In this document: positions 1-10,000 of the stretch, piece by piece
Numbering within the stretch: position 1 is the first letter of the stretch
Layout: each line of letters starts with the position of its first letter
NCBI GenBank assembly: GCA_024763355.1
Contig: JANTFR010000004.1
Span: 1 to 40,082 of the forward strand
Direction of reading: 5' to 3'
DNA: 40,082 bases
DNA from: Anaerolineales bacterium
GTDB lineage: Bacteria; Chloroflexota; Anaerolineae; Anaerolineales; DRKV01
Position numbers and translations under genes: made by a program
The notes under the pieces: model-generated
What the model saw: the letters and a program-made list of their open reading frames with translations, nothing else
Databases searched by the model: none
Told to the model about the DNA's origin: nothing

Positions 1-119
1 ACGGCCTTTTCCCCCGCCTGGAGGAGATGACCAGACGATTTTGTGAGGTCGCCCACCACTTCCGCGGGGACGACTACGGGTATAATGCAAACCTGACCGT
101 TTATGCCTGCCGTTGGTAA
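1..119 (+). CDS. C-terminal fragment of a protein truncated by the window edge, possibly a SAM-dependent methyltransferase
   Basis: Frame 3 is open from the window start: ...GLFPRLEEMTRRFCEVAHHFRGDDYGYNANLTVYACRW*, stop TAA at 117-119. The family guess rests on a short tail only. Confidence 0.45.
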   Translation, partial: GLFPRLEEMTRRFCEVAHHFRGDDYGYNANLTVYACRW

Positions 120-258
120 CTCGCCCACTTGCAAACTTCCTCCTCCGGCGACTGAAAGTCGCGGCAACGCTTGCGAAACCTGCCTTCGCAGGTTGACTCC
201 CAAGAGACTGTCCCACTTTCCCACTTTCCCACTTGCTTACTTCCCCACTTGCAAACTT
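120..258. repeat. Degenerate word array (CCCACTT / GCAAACTT words) surrounding a palindromic unit
   Basis: cccacttgcaaactt ... cccactttcccactttcccacttgcttacttccccacttgcaaactt. Internal hairpins GCGACT-GAA-AGTCGC (148-162) and AACCTGC-CTTC-GCAGGTT (177-194). Confidence 0.8.
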
Positions 259-259
259 T

Positions 260-808
260 ATGAACTTCCTCCCCACCGCCATTTCCGACATCATCATTGT
301 TGAACCGCAAGTATTCGGCGATGCCCGCGGCTTCTTCATGGAAACCTACCATCAGGCCAAATTCCACGCGGGCGGCATCACCGCTGAATTCGTCCAGGAC
401 AACCACTCCGGCTCGCGGGGCGGCATCTTGCGCGGCCTCCACTACCAGATTCGCCATCCGCAAGGGAAACTGGTGCGCGTCGTAGTCGGGCGCGTTTTCG
501 ACGTGGCCGTGGACATCCGCCGTTCCTCTCCCACTTTTGGTAAGTGGGTGGGCGTGGAACTTTCCGCCGAAAACAAGCGCCAGATGTGGATTCCCGAAGG
601 TTTTGCCCACGGATTTTACGTTCTCAGCGAGTGGGCGGAGGTGCTCTACAAGGCCACTGCCCTGTACGCTCCTGAATGGGACCGCAGTATCCGTTGGGAC
701 GACCCCGACCTCGGCATCACCTGGCCTCTGCTGGGCGGGCAGCCGCCGCATCTCTCGCAAAAAGATGCCAATGCGCCCTTCCTCCGGGACGCCGACCTCT
801 ACGAATAG
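260..808 (+). CDS. rfbC: dTDP-4-dehydrorhamnose 3,5-epimerase
   Basis: MNFLPTAISDIIIVEPQVFGDARGFFMETYHQAKF...VQDNHSGSRGGILRGLHYQ; RmlC family motifs; adjacent to rfbB/A/D. Confidence 0.95.
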   Translation: MNFLPTAISDIIIVEPQVFGDARGFFMETYHQAKFHAGGITAEFVQDNHSGSRGGILRGLHYQIRHPQGKLVRVVVGRVFDVAVDIRRSSPTFGKWVGVELSAENKRQMWIPEGFAHGFYVLSEWAEVLYKATALYAPEWDRSIRWDDPDLGITWPLLGGQPPHLSQKDANAPFLRDADLYE

Positions 809-841
809 TATCCCCCATCCCCTCATCTCCCCAAATTTCCC

Positions 842-1936
842 ATGAAAAACATCCTCGTTACCGGCGGAGCGGGCTTCATCGGCTCGAATTTCATCCGCTA
901 TATGCTGAGCCACGAACCCGAAATCCGCATCGTCAACCTGGATAAACTTACCTATGCCGGCAGCCTGGAGAATCTGAAAGACCTGCCCGACCCGGAACGC
1001 CACACTTTCGTGCAGGGCGACATCTGCGATGCCGACCTGGTGGCGCGTTTGCTGCGCGAGCACCGCGTGGATACCATCGTCCACTTTGCCGCCGAATCCC
1101 ACGTAGACCGCTCCATTCTGGGGCCGGACGCTTTCGTGCAGACCAACATCGTGGGCACGTTCACCTTGCTGGAGGCCGCCCGCGTTTTCTGGCTCAACGA
1201 AGATGGCCTCGGCGGCGCGCCGGTGCGCTTCCACCATGTCTCCACGGATGAGGTCTACGGCACGCTGGGGCCGGATGACCCGCCCTTTGACGAAAATACG
1301 CCCTACGCGCCGCGTTCTCCCTATGCGGCTAGCAAGGCCTCCAGTGACCATCTCGTGCGGGCCTACTTCCACACCTACGGCCTGCCGGTCACGATTACCA
1401 ACTGCTCGAACAATTACGGTCCGTACCAGTTCCCTGAAAAACTCATCCCTCTGATGATTTTGAACGCCCAGGAGGGTAAACCCCTGCCCGTTTACGGCGA
1501 CGGGATGCAGATTCGCGACTGGCTCTACGTGGACGACCACAGCGAGGCCATCCGCCGCGTCATTCGCGGCGGGCGTCCCGGCGAGACCTACACCGTCGGC
1601 GGCGACAACCAGCCTCCCAACATCCAGATTGTGCGTACCATTTGCCAGATTTTGGACGAATTGCAGCCGACCTCCCCGCATACCCCGCACGAGAAACTCA
1701 TCATCCACGTTGCCGACCGTCCCGGCCATGACCGCCGCTACGACATAGACATCACTAAAATCCATACCGAACTGGATTGGGCGCCGCGTGAAAAACTGGA
1801 GAGCGGTTTGCTGAAGACCGTCCGTTGGTATCTCGACAATCCCGCCTGGGTGGCTGCCATCCGCAAACAGCAGGAGTACCAGCAATGGATGGATGCGAAC
1901 TACGCGGGACGACGGACTGTGGATGAAGGACGGTAG
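842..1936 (+). CDS. rfbB: dTDP-glucose 4,6-dehydratase
   Basis: [22 protein letters not shown]...; Rossmann GxxGxx[25 protein letters not shown]. Confidence 0.96.
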   Translation: MKNILVTGGAGFIGSNFIRYMLSHEPEIRIVNLDKLTYAGSLENLKDLPDPERHTFVQGDICDADLVARLLREHRVDTIVHFAAESHVDRSILGPDAFVQTNIVGTFTLLEAARVFWLNEDGLGGAPVRFHHVSTDEVYGTLGPDDPPFDENTPYAPRSPYAASKASSDHLVRAYFHTYGLPVTITNCSNNYGPYQFPEKLIPLMILNAQEGKPLPVYGDGMQIRDWLYVDDHSEAIRRVIRGGRPGETYTVGGDNQPPNIQIVRTICQILDELQPTSPHTPHEKLIIHVADRPGHDRRYDIDITKIHTELDWAPREKLESGLLKTVRWYLDNPAWVAAIRKQQEYQQWMDANYAGRRTVDEGR

Positions 1937-2033
1937 ACCGTGCGATGTACGGCGTGCGACGTGCGGGCAAACCGATGAACCAATGCAACCGACAAACCAA
2001 TGCAACCGATGAACCAATGAACCAATGCGACCC
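1905..2033. repeat. Degenerate word array (GACGACGGAC-type words, then AACCAATG/CAACCGATG-type words)
   Basis: gggacgacggactgtggatgaaggacggtagaccg... then aaaccgatgaaccaatgcaaccgacaaaccaatgcaaccgatgaaccaatgaaccaatgcgaccc. Confidence 0.8.
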
Positions 2034-2933
2034 ATGAAAGGAATCATCCTCGCCGGCGGGAAAGGCACCCGCCTCTACCCCCTCACGTTGAGCGCCAGCA
2101 AGCAGATGCTGCCGGTGTACAACAAGCCTATGATTTACTACCCGCTCTCGATGCTCATGCTGGCGGGTATCCGTGACATCCTGGTGATTAGTTCCCCGGA
2201 TGCACTGCCCGCCTTCGAGCACTTGCTGGGAAGCGGGGCGCAGTGGGGCCTGCGTTTCACCTACGCCGAACAGCCCGAACCGCGCGGCCTGGCCGAGGCT
2301 TTCATCATCGGGCGGGATTTCGTGGGGCAGGATAACGTGGCCCTGATTTTGGGCGACAACATTTTCTACGGACACGGTCTGCCTGCTCAACTGCGGAAGG
2401 CCGCGGCTCTCCAAAGTGGCGCCAGCATCTTTGCCTATGCCGTGCGCGACCCTGAACGCTACGGTGTGGTGGAATTCGATGAGAACGGTACGGCCCTGAG
2501 CATTCAGGAGAAGCCCGAACAGCCGCGCTCGCATTACGCGGTCCCCGGCCTGTATTTTTACGATAACCACGTGTTGGAAATTGCCGCCGGGCTGACCCCC
2601 TCACCGCGCGGCGAATTGGAAATCACGGATGTCAACCTGGAATACCTGCGCCGCGGCCAACTCAAGGTGCAGGTCATGGGGCGCGGCGTGGCCTGGTTGG
2701 ATGCCGGGACGCACGAATCGCTCTTGCAGGCCGCTAACTTCGTCCATGCGGTGGAAGAACGTCAGGGGATGATGATTTCCTGCCCCGAGGAAATCGCCTA
2801 CCGCCTGGGCTACATCGGGGTTGATGCTTTGCGCGCCCTGGCGGAGCGCTACAAGGGCAACGACTACGGCCAATACCTGCTGCGCCTGGCGCGAGATGCC
2901 ACCCTGCCCTCTTACTTGCAGGAATTGCATTGA
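2034..2933 (+). CDS. rfbA: Glucose-1-phosphate thymidylyltransferase
   Basis: [56 protein letters not shown]. Confidence 0.96.
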   Translation: MKGIILAGGKGTRLYPLTLSASKQMLPVYNKPMIYYPLSMLMLAGIRDILVISSPDALPAFEHLLGSGAQWGLRFTYAEQPEPRGLAEAFIIGRDFVGQDNVALILGDNIFYGHGLPAQLRKAAALQSGASIFAYAVRDPERYGVVEFDENGTALSIQEKPEQPRSHYAVPGLYFYDNHVLEIAAGLTPSPRGELEITDVNLEYLRRGQLKVQVMGRGVAWLDAGTHESLLQAANFVHAVEERQGMMISCPEEIAYRLGYIGVDALRALAERYKGNDYGQYLLRLARDATLPSYLQELH

Positions 2934-2989
2934 ATCCCCCTCCCCCTGAGGAGGACGGGAAGCGACTACCGTCTGCATCAATGTATGCG

Positions 2990-3871
2990 ATGAAAATTCT
3001 CTTGATTGGGAATCACGGCCAACTGGGCTGGGAATTGGAGCGCACGCTGGCGACCCTCGGCCCCGTGACGGCTCTCGATTACCCTGAAATTGACCTCACC
3101 GATACGAGAAACGCCTCCGCCCTGGTGCGCGACCTGCGCCCGGATGTAGTCGTCAACGCCGCGGCCTATACCGCTGTGGATAAGGCCGAATCAGAGCGGG
3201 AGGCTGCTTTTGCGCTCAACGCTGCCGCCCCCCGCGCCCTGGCGGAGGAAACCGCCCGCCTGGGCGCGGCCCTGATTCACTACTCCACCGATTACGTCTT
3301 CGACGGCGCGAAAGGCGCGCCTTACACCGAAGACGACCTCCCGGCCCCGCTCAACGTCTACGGAGAGAGCAAACTGGCCGGAGAGCAATCTGTTCTGGAG
3401 GCGGGCGGCGCGGCGCTGGTCTTCCGCACGGCCTGGGTGTACAGTTTGCGGCGTCCCAGTTTCGTCACCAAAGTGCTTTCCTGGGCGCAGAAGAACCCCG
3501 TTCTCCGCATCGTGGACGACCAGGTGAGTAATCCGACCTGGGCGCGTGCCCTGGCGGAAGCCACCGCGCAAATCCTGGCGCAGGCCCTCGTTGACGGAGC
3601 CCCCCTCGACTGGCTGGGGGAACGCGCCGGACTGTATCACCTGGCGGGGGGCGGTTACGCCAGCCGTCTGGCCTGGGCGCGGGAAATCGTTTCTCTGGGG
3701 GGGCTGGCAAACCCTCCTTTGGTGGAAGCCGCTAAAAGCGCGGAATTTCCCACCCCGGCGCAGCGCCCCCTCTTCTCGGCGCTGGATTGTTCCAAATTCG
3801 AGGCCACCTTCGGGCTGCGTCTGCCTCCCTGGCGCGAGGCGCTGCATCTGGCAATGGAATCTGAAAGATGA
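2990..3871 (+). CDS. rfbD: dTDP-4-dehydrorhamnose reductase
   Basis: MKILLIGNHGQLGWELERTLA...DVVVNAAAYTAVDKAE...STDYVFDG...NVYGESKLAGE. Start chosen at the internal ATG. Confidence 0.95.
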   Translation: MKILLIGNHGQLGWELERTLATLGPVTALDYPEIDLTDTRNASALVRDLRPDVVVNAAAYTAVDKAESEREAAFALNAAAPRALAEETARLGAALIHYSTDYVFDGAKGAPYTEDDLPAPLNVYGESKLAGEQSVLEAGGAALVFRTAWVYSLRRPSFVTKVLSWAQKNPVLRIVDDQVSNPTWARALAEATAQILAQALVDGAPLDWLGERAGLYHLAGGGYASRLAWAREIVSLGGLANPPLVEAAKSAEFPTPAQRPLFSALDCSKFEATFGLRLPPWREALHLAMESER

Positions 3872-4968
3872 AAGTGCTCTCTGTAGTTGGCACCCGCCCT
3901 GAGGCGGTCAAGATGGCTCCCGTTATCCTGCGCCTGCGGGAAACTCCCGGCGTGGAATCCGTGGTGTGCGTCACGGCGCAGCACCGCGAGATGCTCGACC
4001 AGGTGTTTTCCCTCTTCGGCATCATCCCGGAGATTGACCTGAACCTGATGCGCCCCGGTCAGACGCTGGCGGGAATCTCGGCGGCCATTTTCACCCATCT
4101 CGACCCTGTGTTGAACGATGTGCGCCCCGATTGGGTGCTGGCGCAGGGGGATACCACCACCGTGATGGCGACCGCCTTGCTGAGTTACTACCACCGCATC
4201 CGCTTTGGACATGTGGAAGCCGGGCTGCGTACCGGCGACAAGTGGCAGCCTTTCCCGGAGGAAATCAACCGCCGGGTAGCGGGCGCGGTGGCCGACCTGC
4301 ACTTTGCCCCTACCGCCTGGTCGCGGGAGAATTTGCTGCGCGAGAACGTCCCCGATGAGACCATTCGAGTGACCGGGAACCCGGTGATTGACGCCCTGCA
4401 ATGGGTGGCGGAGCGCCCCTTTGCGTGGGATGCCTCCCCCCTGGCTGTTTTGCCGGTTGATAAGCGCCTCATCCTGGTGACCGCCCACCGCCGCGAGAAT
4501 TTCGGGCAGCCGCTGGAGAACATCTGCGCCGCCCTGAAAGCGCTGGCCGCCCGCGGGGACGTGCATCTGGTCTATCCGGTGCATCTCAACCCCAATGTGC
4601 AGGAGCCGGTCTACCGCCTACTGGGGGATGTCCCGAACATCACCCTGTTGCCCCCGCTGGATTACCTCCCCCTGGTGCATCTCCTCAAGCGCAGTACGCT
4701 GGTGCTGACCGATTCGGGCGGCTTGCAGGAAGAAGCTCCCGGCTTGGGCGTCCCCGTCCTGGTGCTGCGGGAGGTCACCGAGCGCCCTGAAGGTGTGCAG
4801 GCGGGGACGGTTAAACTGGTGGGCACCGATACCGTCCGTATCGTGGATGAGGCCGCCCGTCTGCTGGATGACCCCGCGGCGCACGCCGCCATGGCGCAAG
4901 CCGTCAACCCCTATGGCGACGGCCACGCCGCCGAGCGCATCGTCGCGGCTTTGCCCCGTTACCCCTGA
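3868..4968 (+). CDS. wecB: Non-hydrolysing UDP-N-acetylglucosamine 2-epimerase
   Basis: MKVLSVVGTRPEAVKMAPVILRLRE...GDTTT...HVEAGLRTGD...HRRENFG...TDSGGLQEEAPGLGVPVLVLREVTERPE; ATGA overlap with rfbD. Confidence 0.95.
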   Translation: MKVLSVVGTRPEAVKMAPVILRLRETPGVESVVCVTAQHREMLDQVFSLFGIIPEIDLNLMRPGQTLAGISAAIFTHLDPVLNDVRPDWVLAQGDTTTVMATALLSYYHRIRFGHVEAGLRTGDKWQPFPEEINRRVAGAVADLHFAPTAWSRENLLRENVPDETIRVTGNPVIDALQWVAERPFAWDASPLAVLPVDKRLILVTAHRRENFGQPLENICAALKALAARGDVHLVYPVHLNPNVQEPVYRLLGDVPNITLLPPLDYLPLVHLLKRSTLVLTDSGGLQEEAPGLGVPVLVLREVTERPEGVQAGTVKLVGTDTVRIVDEAARLLDDPAAHAAMAQAVNPYGDGHAAERIVAALPRYP

Positions 4969-4969
4969 A

Positions 4970-5800
4970 ATGCACAACCGTATGGCTACTGTCTACTACG
5001 ACTCTGATTCCATCCGTTCCCCTGAAATCCAGGAACTGCGCGAACTGTGGCGCTACCGTGACTTGTTGCAACTGCTGGTCTCCAACAGCATCAAAACGCG
5101 CTACAAACGCTCCGCCCTGGGCGTGCTCTGGACGCTGCTCAACCCGTTGCTGACCACCATCGTGCTCACTGTGGCGCTCTCGCAGTTGTTCCGCTTCCGC
5201 ATCGAAAACTACCCCGTTTACCTGCTTTCCGGCCTGATTGCCTGGAACTTCTTTTCCCAGACCGTCACGCAAGTGATGAGCACTCTGATTTGGGGAAGTC
5301 GTCTGATGAAGCGCATTTATGTGCCGCGTACCGTTTTCCCCATTTCTGTTGTCGGAAACGGCCTGGTCAACCTGACGCTGGCGCTTATTCCCTTGCTGGT
5401 GATTATGCTTTTTGTGCATCAGCCTCTGCGCTGGACGCTGCTCTTGCTACCTCTGGCAATGCTGGTTTTGAGCATGTTCACCACCGGGGTATCCTTGCTG
5501 CTGGCAACTGTGGCGGTGTATTTCGTTGACCTGGTGGAAATGGTCAAGATTTTGCTCATGGCGTGGTTCTACCTGACGCCCATCATTTACCCGCTGGAGG
5601 CTGTACCGCCCAGATTCGCGTGGTTCATCAAACTGAACCCCATGAGTTACTTCATCGAAGTGTTTCGCGGCCTGATTTACGATGGCTGTATTCCCTCTGC
5701 ATCTCATTTGGCACCGGCGCTGGTGTTGAGTATCATCATTTTGCTGGCCGGCTGGGTGATTTTCACGAGAAAGGCCAATGAATTTGCCTACCGCATCTGA
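4970..5800 (+). CDS. ABC-2 type polysaccharide/polyol-phosphate export permease (Wzm-like)
   Basis: ELRELWRYRDLLQLLVSNSIKTRYKRSALGVLWTLLNPLLTTIVLTVALSQLFRF; multiple TM segments; followed by a Wzt-like ATPase. Confidence 0.9.
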   Translation: MHNRMATVYYDSDSIRSPEIQELRELWRYRDLLQLLVSNSIKTRYKRSALGVLWTLLNPLLTTIVLTVALSQLFRFRIENYPVYLLSGLIAWNFFSQTVTQVMSTLIWGSRLMKRIYVPRTVFPISVVGNGLVNLTLALIPLLVIMLFVHQPLRWTLLLLPLAMLVLSMFTTGVSLLLATVAVYFVDLVEMVKILLMAWFYLTPIIYPLEAVPPRFAWFIKLNPMSYFIEVFRGLIYDGCIPSASHLAPALVLSIIILLAGWVIFTRKANEFAYRI

Positions 5801-7034
5801 ACAAACGCCCGTCATTCAACTGGATGGCGTGACCGTGGAATACCAGGCGGCGCAGGAACGCATCCCTTCGTTCAAAGAGTATGCCATCCGCTGGTTGAAG
5901 CGCGAAATTCGCTACCAGCGTTTCACTGCTTTGCGAGACATTACTCTCCAGGTTTACCCCGGTGAAATTCTAGGTATCATCGGGCCGAATGGAGCTGGGA
6001 AAAGCACCTTGCTCAAGGTGGTGGCGCGCGTGCTGCACCCCACCCGCGGGCGGGTGCGCATTGCGGGACGCGTGTTTCCTTTGCTGGAACTGGGCGCCGG
6101 CTTCGACCCGGAATTGACCGGCCGAGAAAATGTGTACTTGAACAGCGCCATTTTGGGTTTTCCCCGCCGGGACGTGGAAAAACGCTTCGACCACATCGTG
6201 GAATTCGCCGGCCTGCAGGAATTCATTGATGCCCCTGTGCGCACCTACTCCACCGGTATGGGGGCGCGCCTGGGGTTTTCGGTTGCCACCGATGTGCAGC
6301 CCGAAATCCTGATTGTGGATGAAATCCTGGGTGTTGGCGATGCCAATTTTCAGAAGAAATCCTTTGAGCGTATTCAGCAGTTCCAGGCCGATGGTTCGAC
6401 CATTCTGCTGGTGACTCATAGCCTGCAAAAAGTGCGTGAGATGTGTACGCGCGTCATCTGGCTGGAGCAGGGCAATCTGGTGATGGAGGGCGATGCCGAG
6501 CAGGTGGTTGGGCAATACCTGGAACGGAACAAAAAACGGGAAGAGTCCCGTTTGCAGAAAAAACGCGTGGTGCAGAAGAAAAAGGAAGCCCCCAAGCGAT
6601 GGGGAAACCGCAAGGTGGAAATCATTGACGTGCGCATTGAAAATGGCCACGATGAGGAGCAACATGTCTTTCAAACGGGGGACGAACTGCGTTTGCGTAT
6701 CCGTTACCACGCACATGAGCCGGTTGATGACGCTGTTTTTGGGATGGCTATTCACAATCACAAGGGCATTCACATCACCGGCCCGAATACGCAGGTGGCA
6801 GGGCTGGATTTGCCGGTTTTGCGGGGGCAGGGGGAAGTATTGTTCAAGGTGCCGGCACTCCCTTTGCTGGATGGCCTCTATCACATTTCCGTAGCCATTG
6901 TTGACGAACAGGATACGGATACCTACGATTATCACAATCGGCTTTATGATTTTCGTATCGATAACGTGGATAGTTCATCCATTGAAAAATACGGCCTGGT
7001 GACGTTAGGAGGCCAGTGGGAGTTGCTGGGATGA
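5778..7034 (+). CDS. ABC transporter ATP-binding protein with C-terminal Wzt-like sugar-recognition domain
   Basis: Walker A GPNGAGKST; YSTGMGARLGFSVA signature; Walker B ILIVDEIL; extended C-terminal region after a K/R-rich linker (KKREESRLQKKRVVQKKKEAPKRW). Confidence 0.92.
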   Translation: MNLPTASEQTPVIQLDGVTVEYQAAQERIPSFKEYAIRWLKREIRYQRFTALRDITLQVYPGEILGIIGPNGAGKSTLLKVVARVLHPTRGRVRIAGRVFPLLELGAGFDPELTGRENVYLNSAILGFPRRDVEKRFDHIVEFAGLQEFIDAPVRTYSTGMGARLGFSVATDVQPEILIVDEILGVGDANFQKKSFERIQQFQADGSTILLVTHSLQKVREMCTRVIWLEQGNLVMEGDAEQVVGQYLERNKKREESRLQKKRVVQKKKEAPKRWGNRKVEIIDVRIENGHDEEQHVFQTGDELRLRIRYHAHEPVDDAVFGMAIHNHKGIHITGPNTQVAGLDLPVLRGQGEVLFKVPALPLLDGLYHISVAIVDEQDTDTYDYHNRLYDFRIDNVDSSSIEKYGLVTLGGQWELLG

Positions 7035-10000
7035 GTATGCCCGACATGACCGTTGTGGTGTACACCAACGTAGCGTGGGAACATGCCCTGGCCTGGTTGC
7101 GCTACCGTGCTCCCTTGGACATGCTGGGCTGGCGGGTGCTGCGCGGCAACCAGGGTGTACATGTTTCCCCGGAATTAGCCGCGCAGGCTGACATCGTGCT
7201 CATCCAGCGCGGTTTTCCGCAGAACTATGCGGCTTTCTCCGCCGTCTTGCAGACCGCCAGGGCGCATGGCCGGCCCGTGTTATACGAAATCGATGACTGG
7301 CTGCCAGAAATGCCGGAAGAACACCCGGCTTTCGATTCGCATGTTGAGCAACTGATTCCCGTTTTTTTGGGGATACTGGAAGCCGATGGAGTGCTGGTCT
7401 CTTCGGAGGTGCTGCGCACCCAGGTGCAGGCCTTTCACCCGCGGGTGTGGCTGCTTCCCAATGGTTTGCCGGATACCCTGTGGAACGTGCGCCCTCCACG
7501 CTTCCCTTCGCCTGATGCCCCTGTCACCATTGGGTACATGGGCACGGCCACCCACCTGCCCGATTTGGAAGCCATCGTCCCCGTCCTGTTGCGCGTGCTG
7601 GAAGCGCGCCCTCAGACGGTTGTCAAAGTGTGGGGCTGCCCGCTGCCCGCCGCGCTGACAGAACATCCACAGGTATTTTCCGCTTCCGCTGAAGTGGGGG
7701 ACTACTGCGAATTTGCGGCCTTTTTCCAGCAACAGCAAGCCGATTTCTGGATTGCCCCTTTACTGGATACGCCCTTCAACCGCGCCAAAAGCCCCATCAA
7801 ATTTTGGGAATACGCTGCGAGCGGGGCACCTGGGGTATTTCAGGCCATGCCGCCTTACGATGGCGTAGTGCAACACGGCGAGAACGGCCTGCTGGCCGGT
7901 GATGAGGATGCCTGGGTGGCTGCCTGTCTGCGTTTGATTGACCATCCGGAAGAGCGGTACCGCCTGGCACAAGGAGCGCAGCACACGTTACGAGAACGCG
8001 GGATGCTCTCCCGCGTGTTACCCCGCTGGGAGCAAGTTCTTCGAGACGCTGCGGTGCTGTCCGGGGGAGTGCGACACCCGGATGACCGGGAAATGCTGCG
8101 GCAAACCTTGCATCGGGCGCAGCAACGTGCCTGGCAGCGTCACCTGGATACGCTGGATATCCTGGCGCGCTTGGATGACTTGCAAGCGCAGCATACCGAC
8201 TTGCAGGCACGCCACGCCGACTTGCAGCGTACCCATGCCATGGTGCGGGGTGAGTTGCAGGCCATTCTCGATAGCCGCAGTTGGCGTTTCATGCGGCGGG
8301 TGCAGCGCGTGCGCGAAGTGCTCATTCCCCCTGGGGGACGTCGCGAACAGGCTCTCAAGGCTGTTTTCCGTGCCTTACGCGCCTGGCGACGGGATGGAAC
8401 GCGTTTTACTCTCCGGCGTATAACCGACATGGCGCACACGACTGTTTCCCGGCACTATTTTCGCTGGCAGCAACGCCGCTACGGGGATGTGTTTTTCCCG
8501 GTCGAAGCCGTACCGTCGCCGCTGCCAGTGGCAGCCCGGCACGCATCTGTGGATGTCATCGTGTGCGTACACAATGCGCTGGATGACGTGCGCCGCTGTC
8601 TGGAATCGGTGGTGCGGTACACGGCTCCGCCATACACCATCATTTTGGTTGACGATGGCAGCGACGTCCCTACGCGTGACTACTTGCAACGCTTTGCCGA
8701 TTCTCAGGGGGCGGTGTTGTTGCGCAATGAGCAGGCGCGCGGGTACACGCTGGCTGCCAATCAGGGGTTACGCGCCTCCTCTGCCGATTATGCCCTGCTT
8801 CTCAACAGTGATACCATCGTCACCCCCGGTTGGCTGGATGGTATGGTGGCCTGTGCAGAATCGGACCCCCGCATTGGGCTGGTGGGGCCGCTTTCCAACA
8901 CGGCCTCCTGGCAATCGGTGCCGCAAACGCTCAATGAGGAGGACGATTGGGCTGATAATACCCTGCCCGAAGGGGTTTCTGTGGTCGAGATGGCGCGCCG
9001 CATTCGCACCGATTCCGCACGCCTGTACCCCCACATCCCCTTCCTGAACGGTTTTTGCCTGATGATGAGGCGCGCCGTATTGGAAGACGTTGGCTATTTC
9101 GACGAGGAAACTTTCGACGCGGGGTATGGTGAAGAGAACGACTATTGCCTGCGCGCCCGCAAGGCCGGCTGGGAACTGGCTGTAGCGGACGATGTGTATA
9201 TCTACCATGCCCAATCGAAGAGTTATTCCCACGAGCGCCGCCGCAAACTGGCGCGCCGCGCCGACCAGAAACTGGCCGCCAAGCACGGCCAGCCGCTCAT
9301 CTCACGAGGGGTACAGGCGTGCAGGGAAGACCCGGCCTTGATGGGGGTGCGTGCGCGTGCGCAGGTAGCCCACCAGCGTGCAAGTCTCATTCAACAAGGG
9401 TTGGCGTGCTGGGAAGGCCGCCGGATGCTGTTCATCCTGCCGGTGCTGCATGCCACCGGCGGCGGACACGTGATTGTGCAGGAGGCCAAATCTATGCGCC
9501 AGATGGGGGTGGATGTGCATCTCCTCAACCTGCGCCCCCACAAGGCCACTTTCGAGCGTGAATACCCGGAGTGTGACCTGCCGGTAGTGTACGTGGACGA
9601 ACCCCGCCTGCCTGCTCATCTTCATCAGGCCTACGACGCCGTTTTCGCCACCGTGTATCACACCGTCAAGTGGCTGGAGCCGCTGGATGGCGTGCGCCGC
9701 GGTTACTACATCCAGGACTTCGAGCCCTGGTTCTTCGAGCCAGGTACGCCTGAATACCGGGAGGCCTGGGAATCGTACACTCGCTTCGACGACCTCGTGC
9801 GGGTGACCAAGACCGAGTGGAATAACCGTACCCTGCGAGAACAGGTAGGCATTGAGGCGCAGGTCATCGGCCCCAGTTTGGATATCAACCTCTTTCGTCC
9901 GCGCCCGCCCTCTGCCCCTCCCTGGCCGGAGCGTCCGTTGCGCATTGCTGCCATGGTGCGCCCAAGCACGCCCCGTCGCCAGCCGCAATTTACCGTGGAA

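Noticed and set aside
78-90. TATAAT near the left edge as an rfb promoter
   Set aside because: Lies inside the terminal coding sequence of the upstream fragment and lacks a -35 or TGn extension.
120-258. Possible CRISPR array from regularly spaced CCCACTT words
   Set aside because: Word spacing is 7-8 nt without unique 30-40 nt spacers, and no cas genes are present; not a CRISPR.
101-2068. 655-aa minus-strand ORF opposite rfbC/rfbB/rfbA
   Set aside because: Antisense shadow ORF of GC-rich coding DNA; the plus strand encodes three clear enzymes across the same span.
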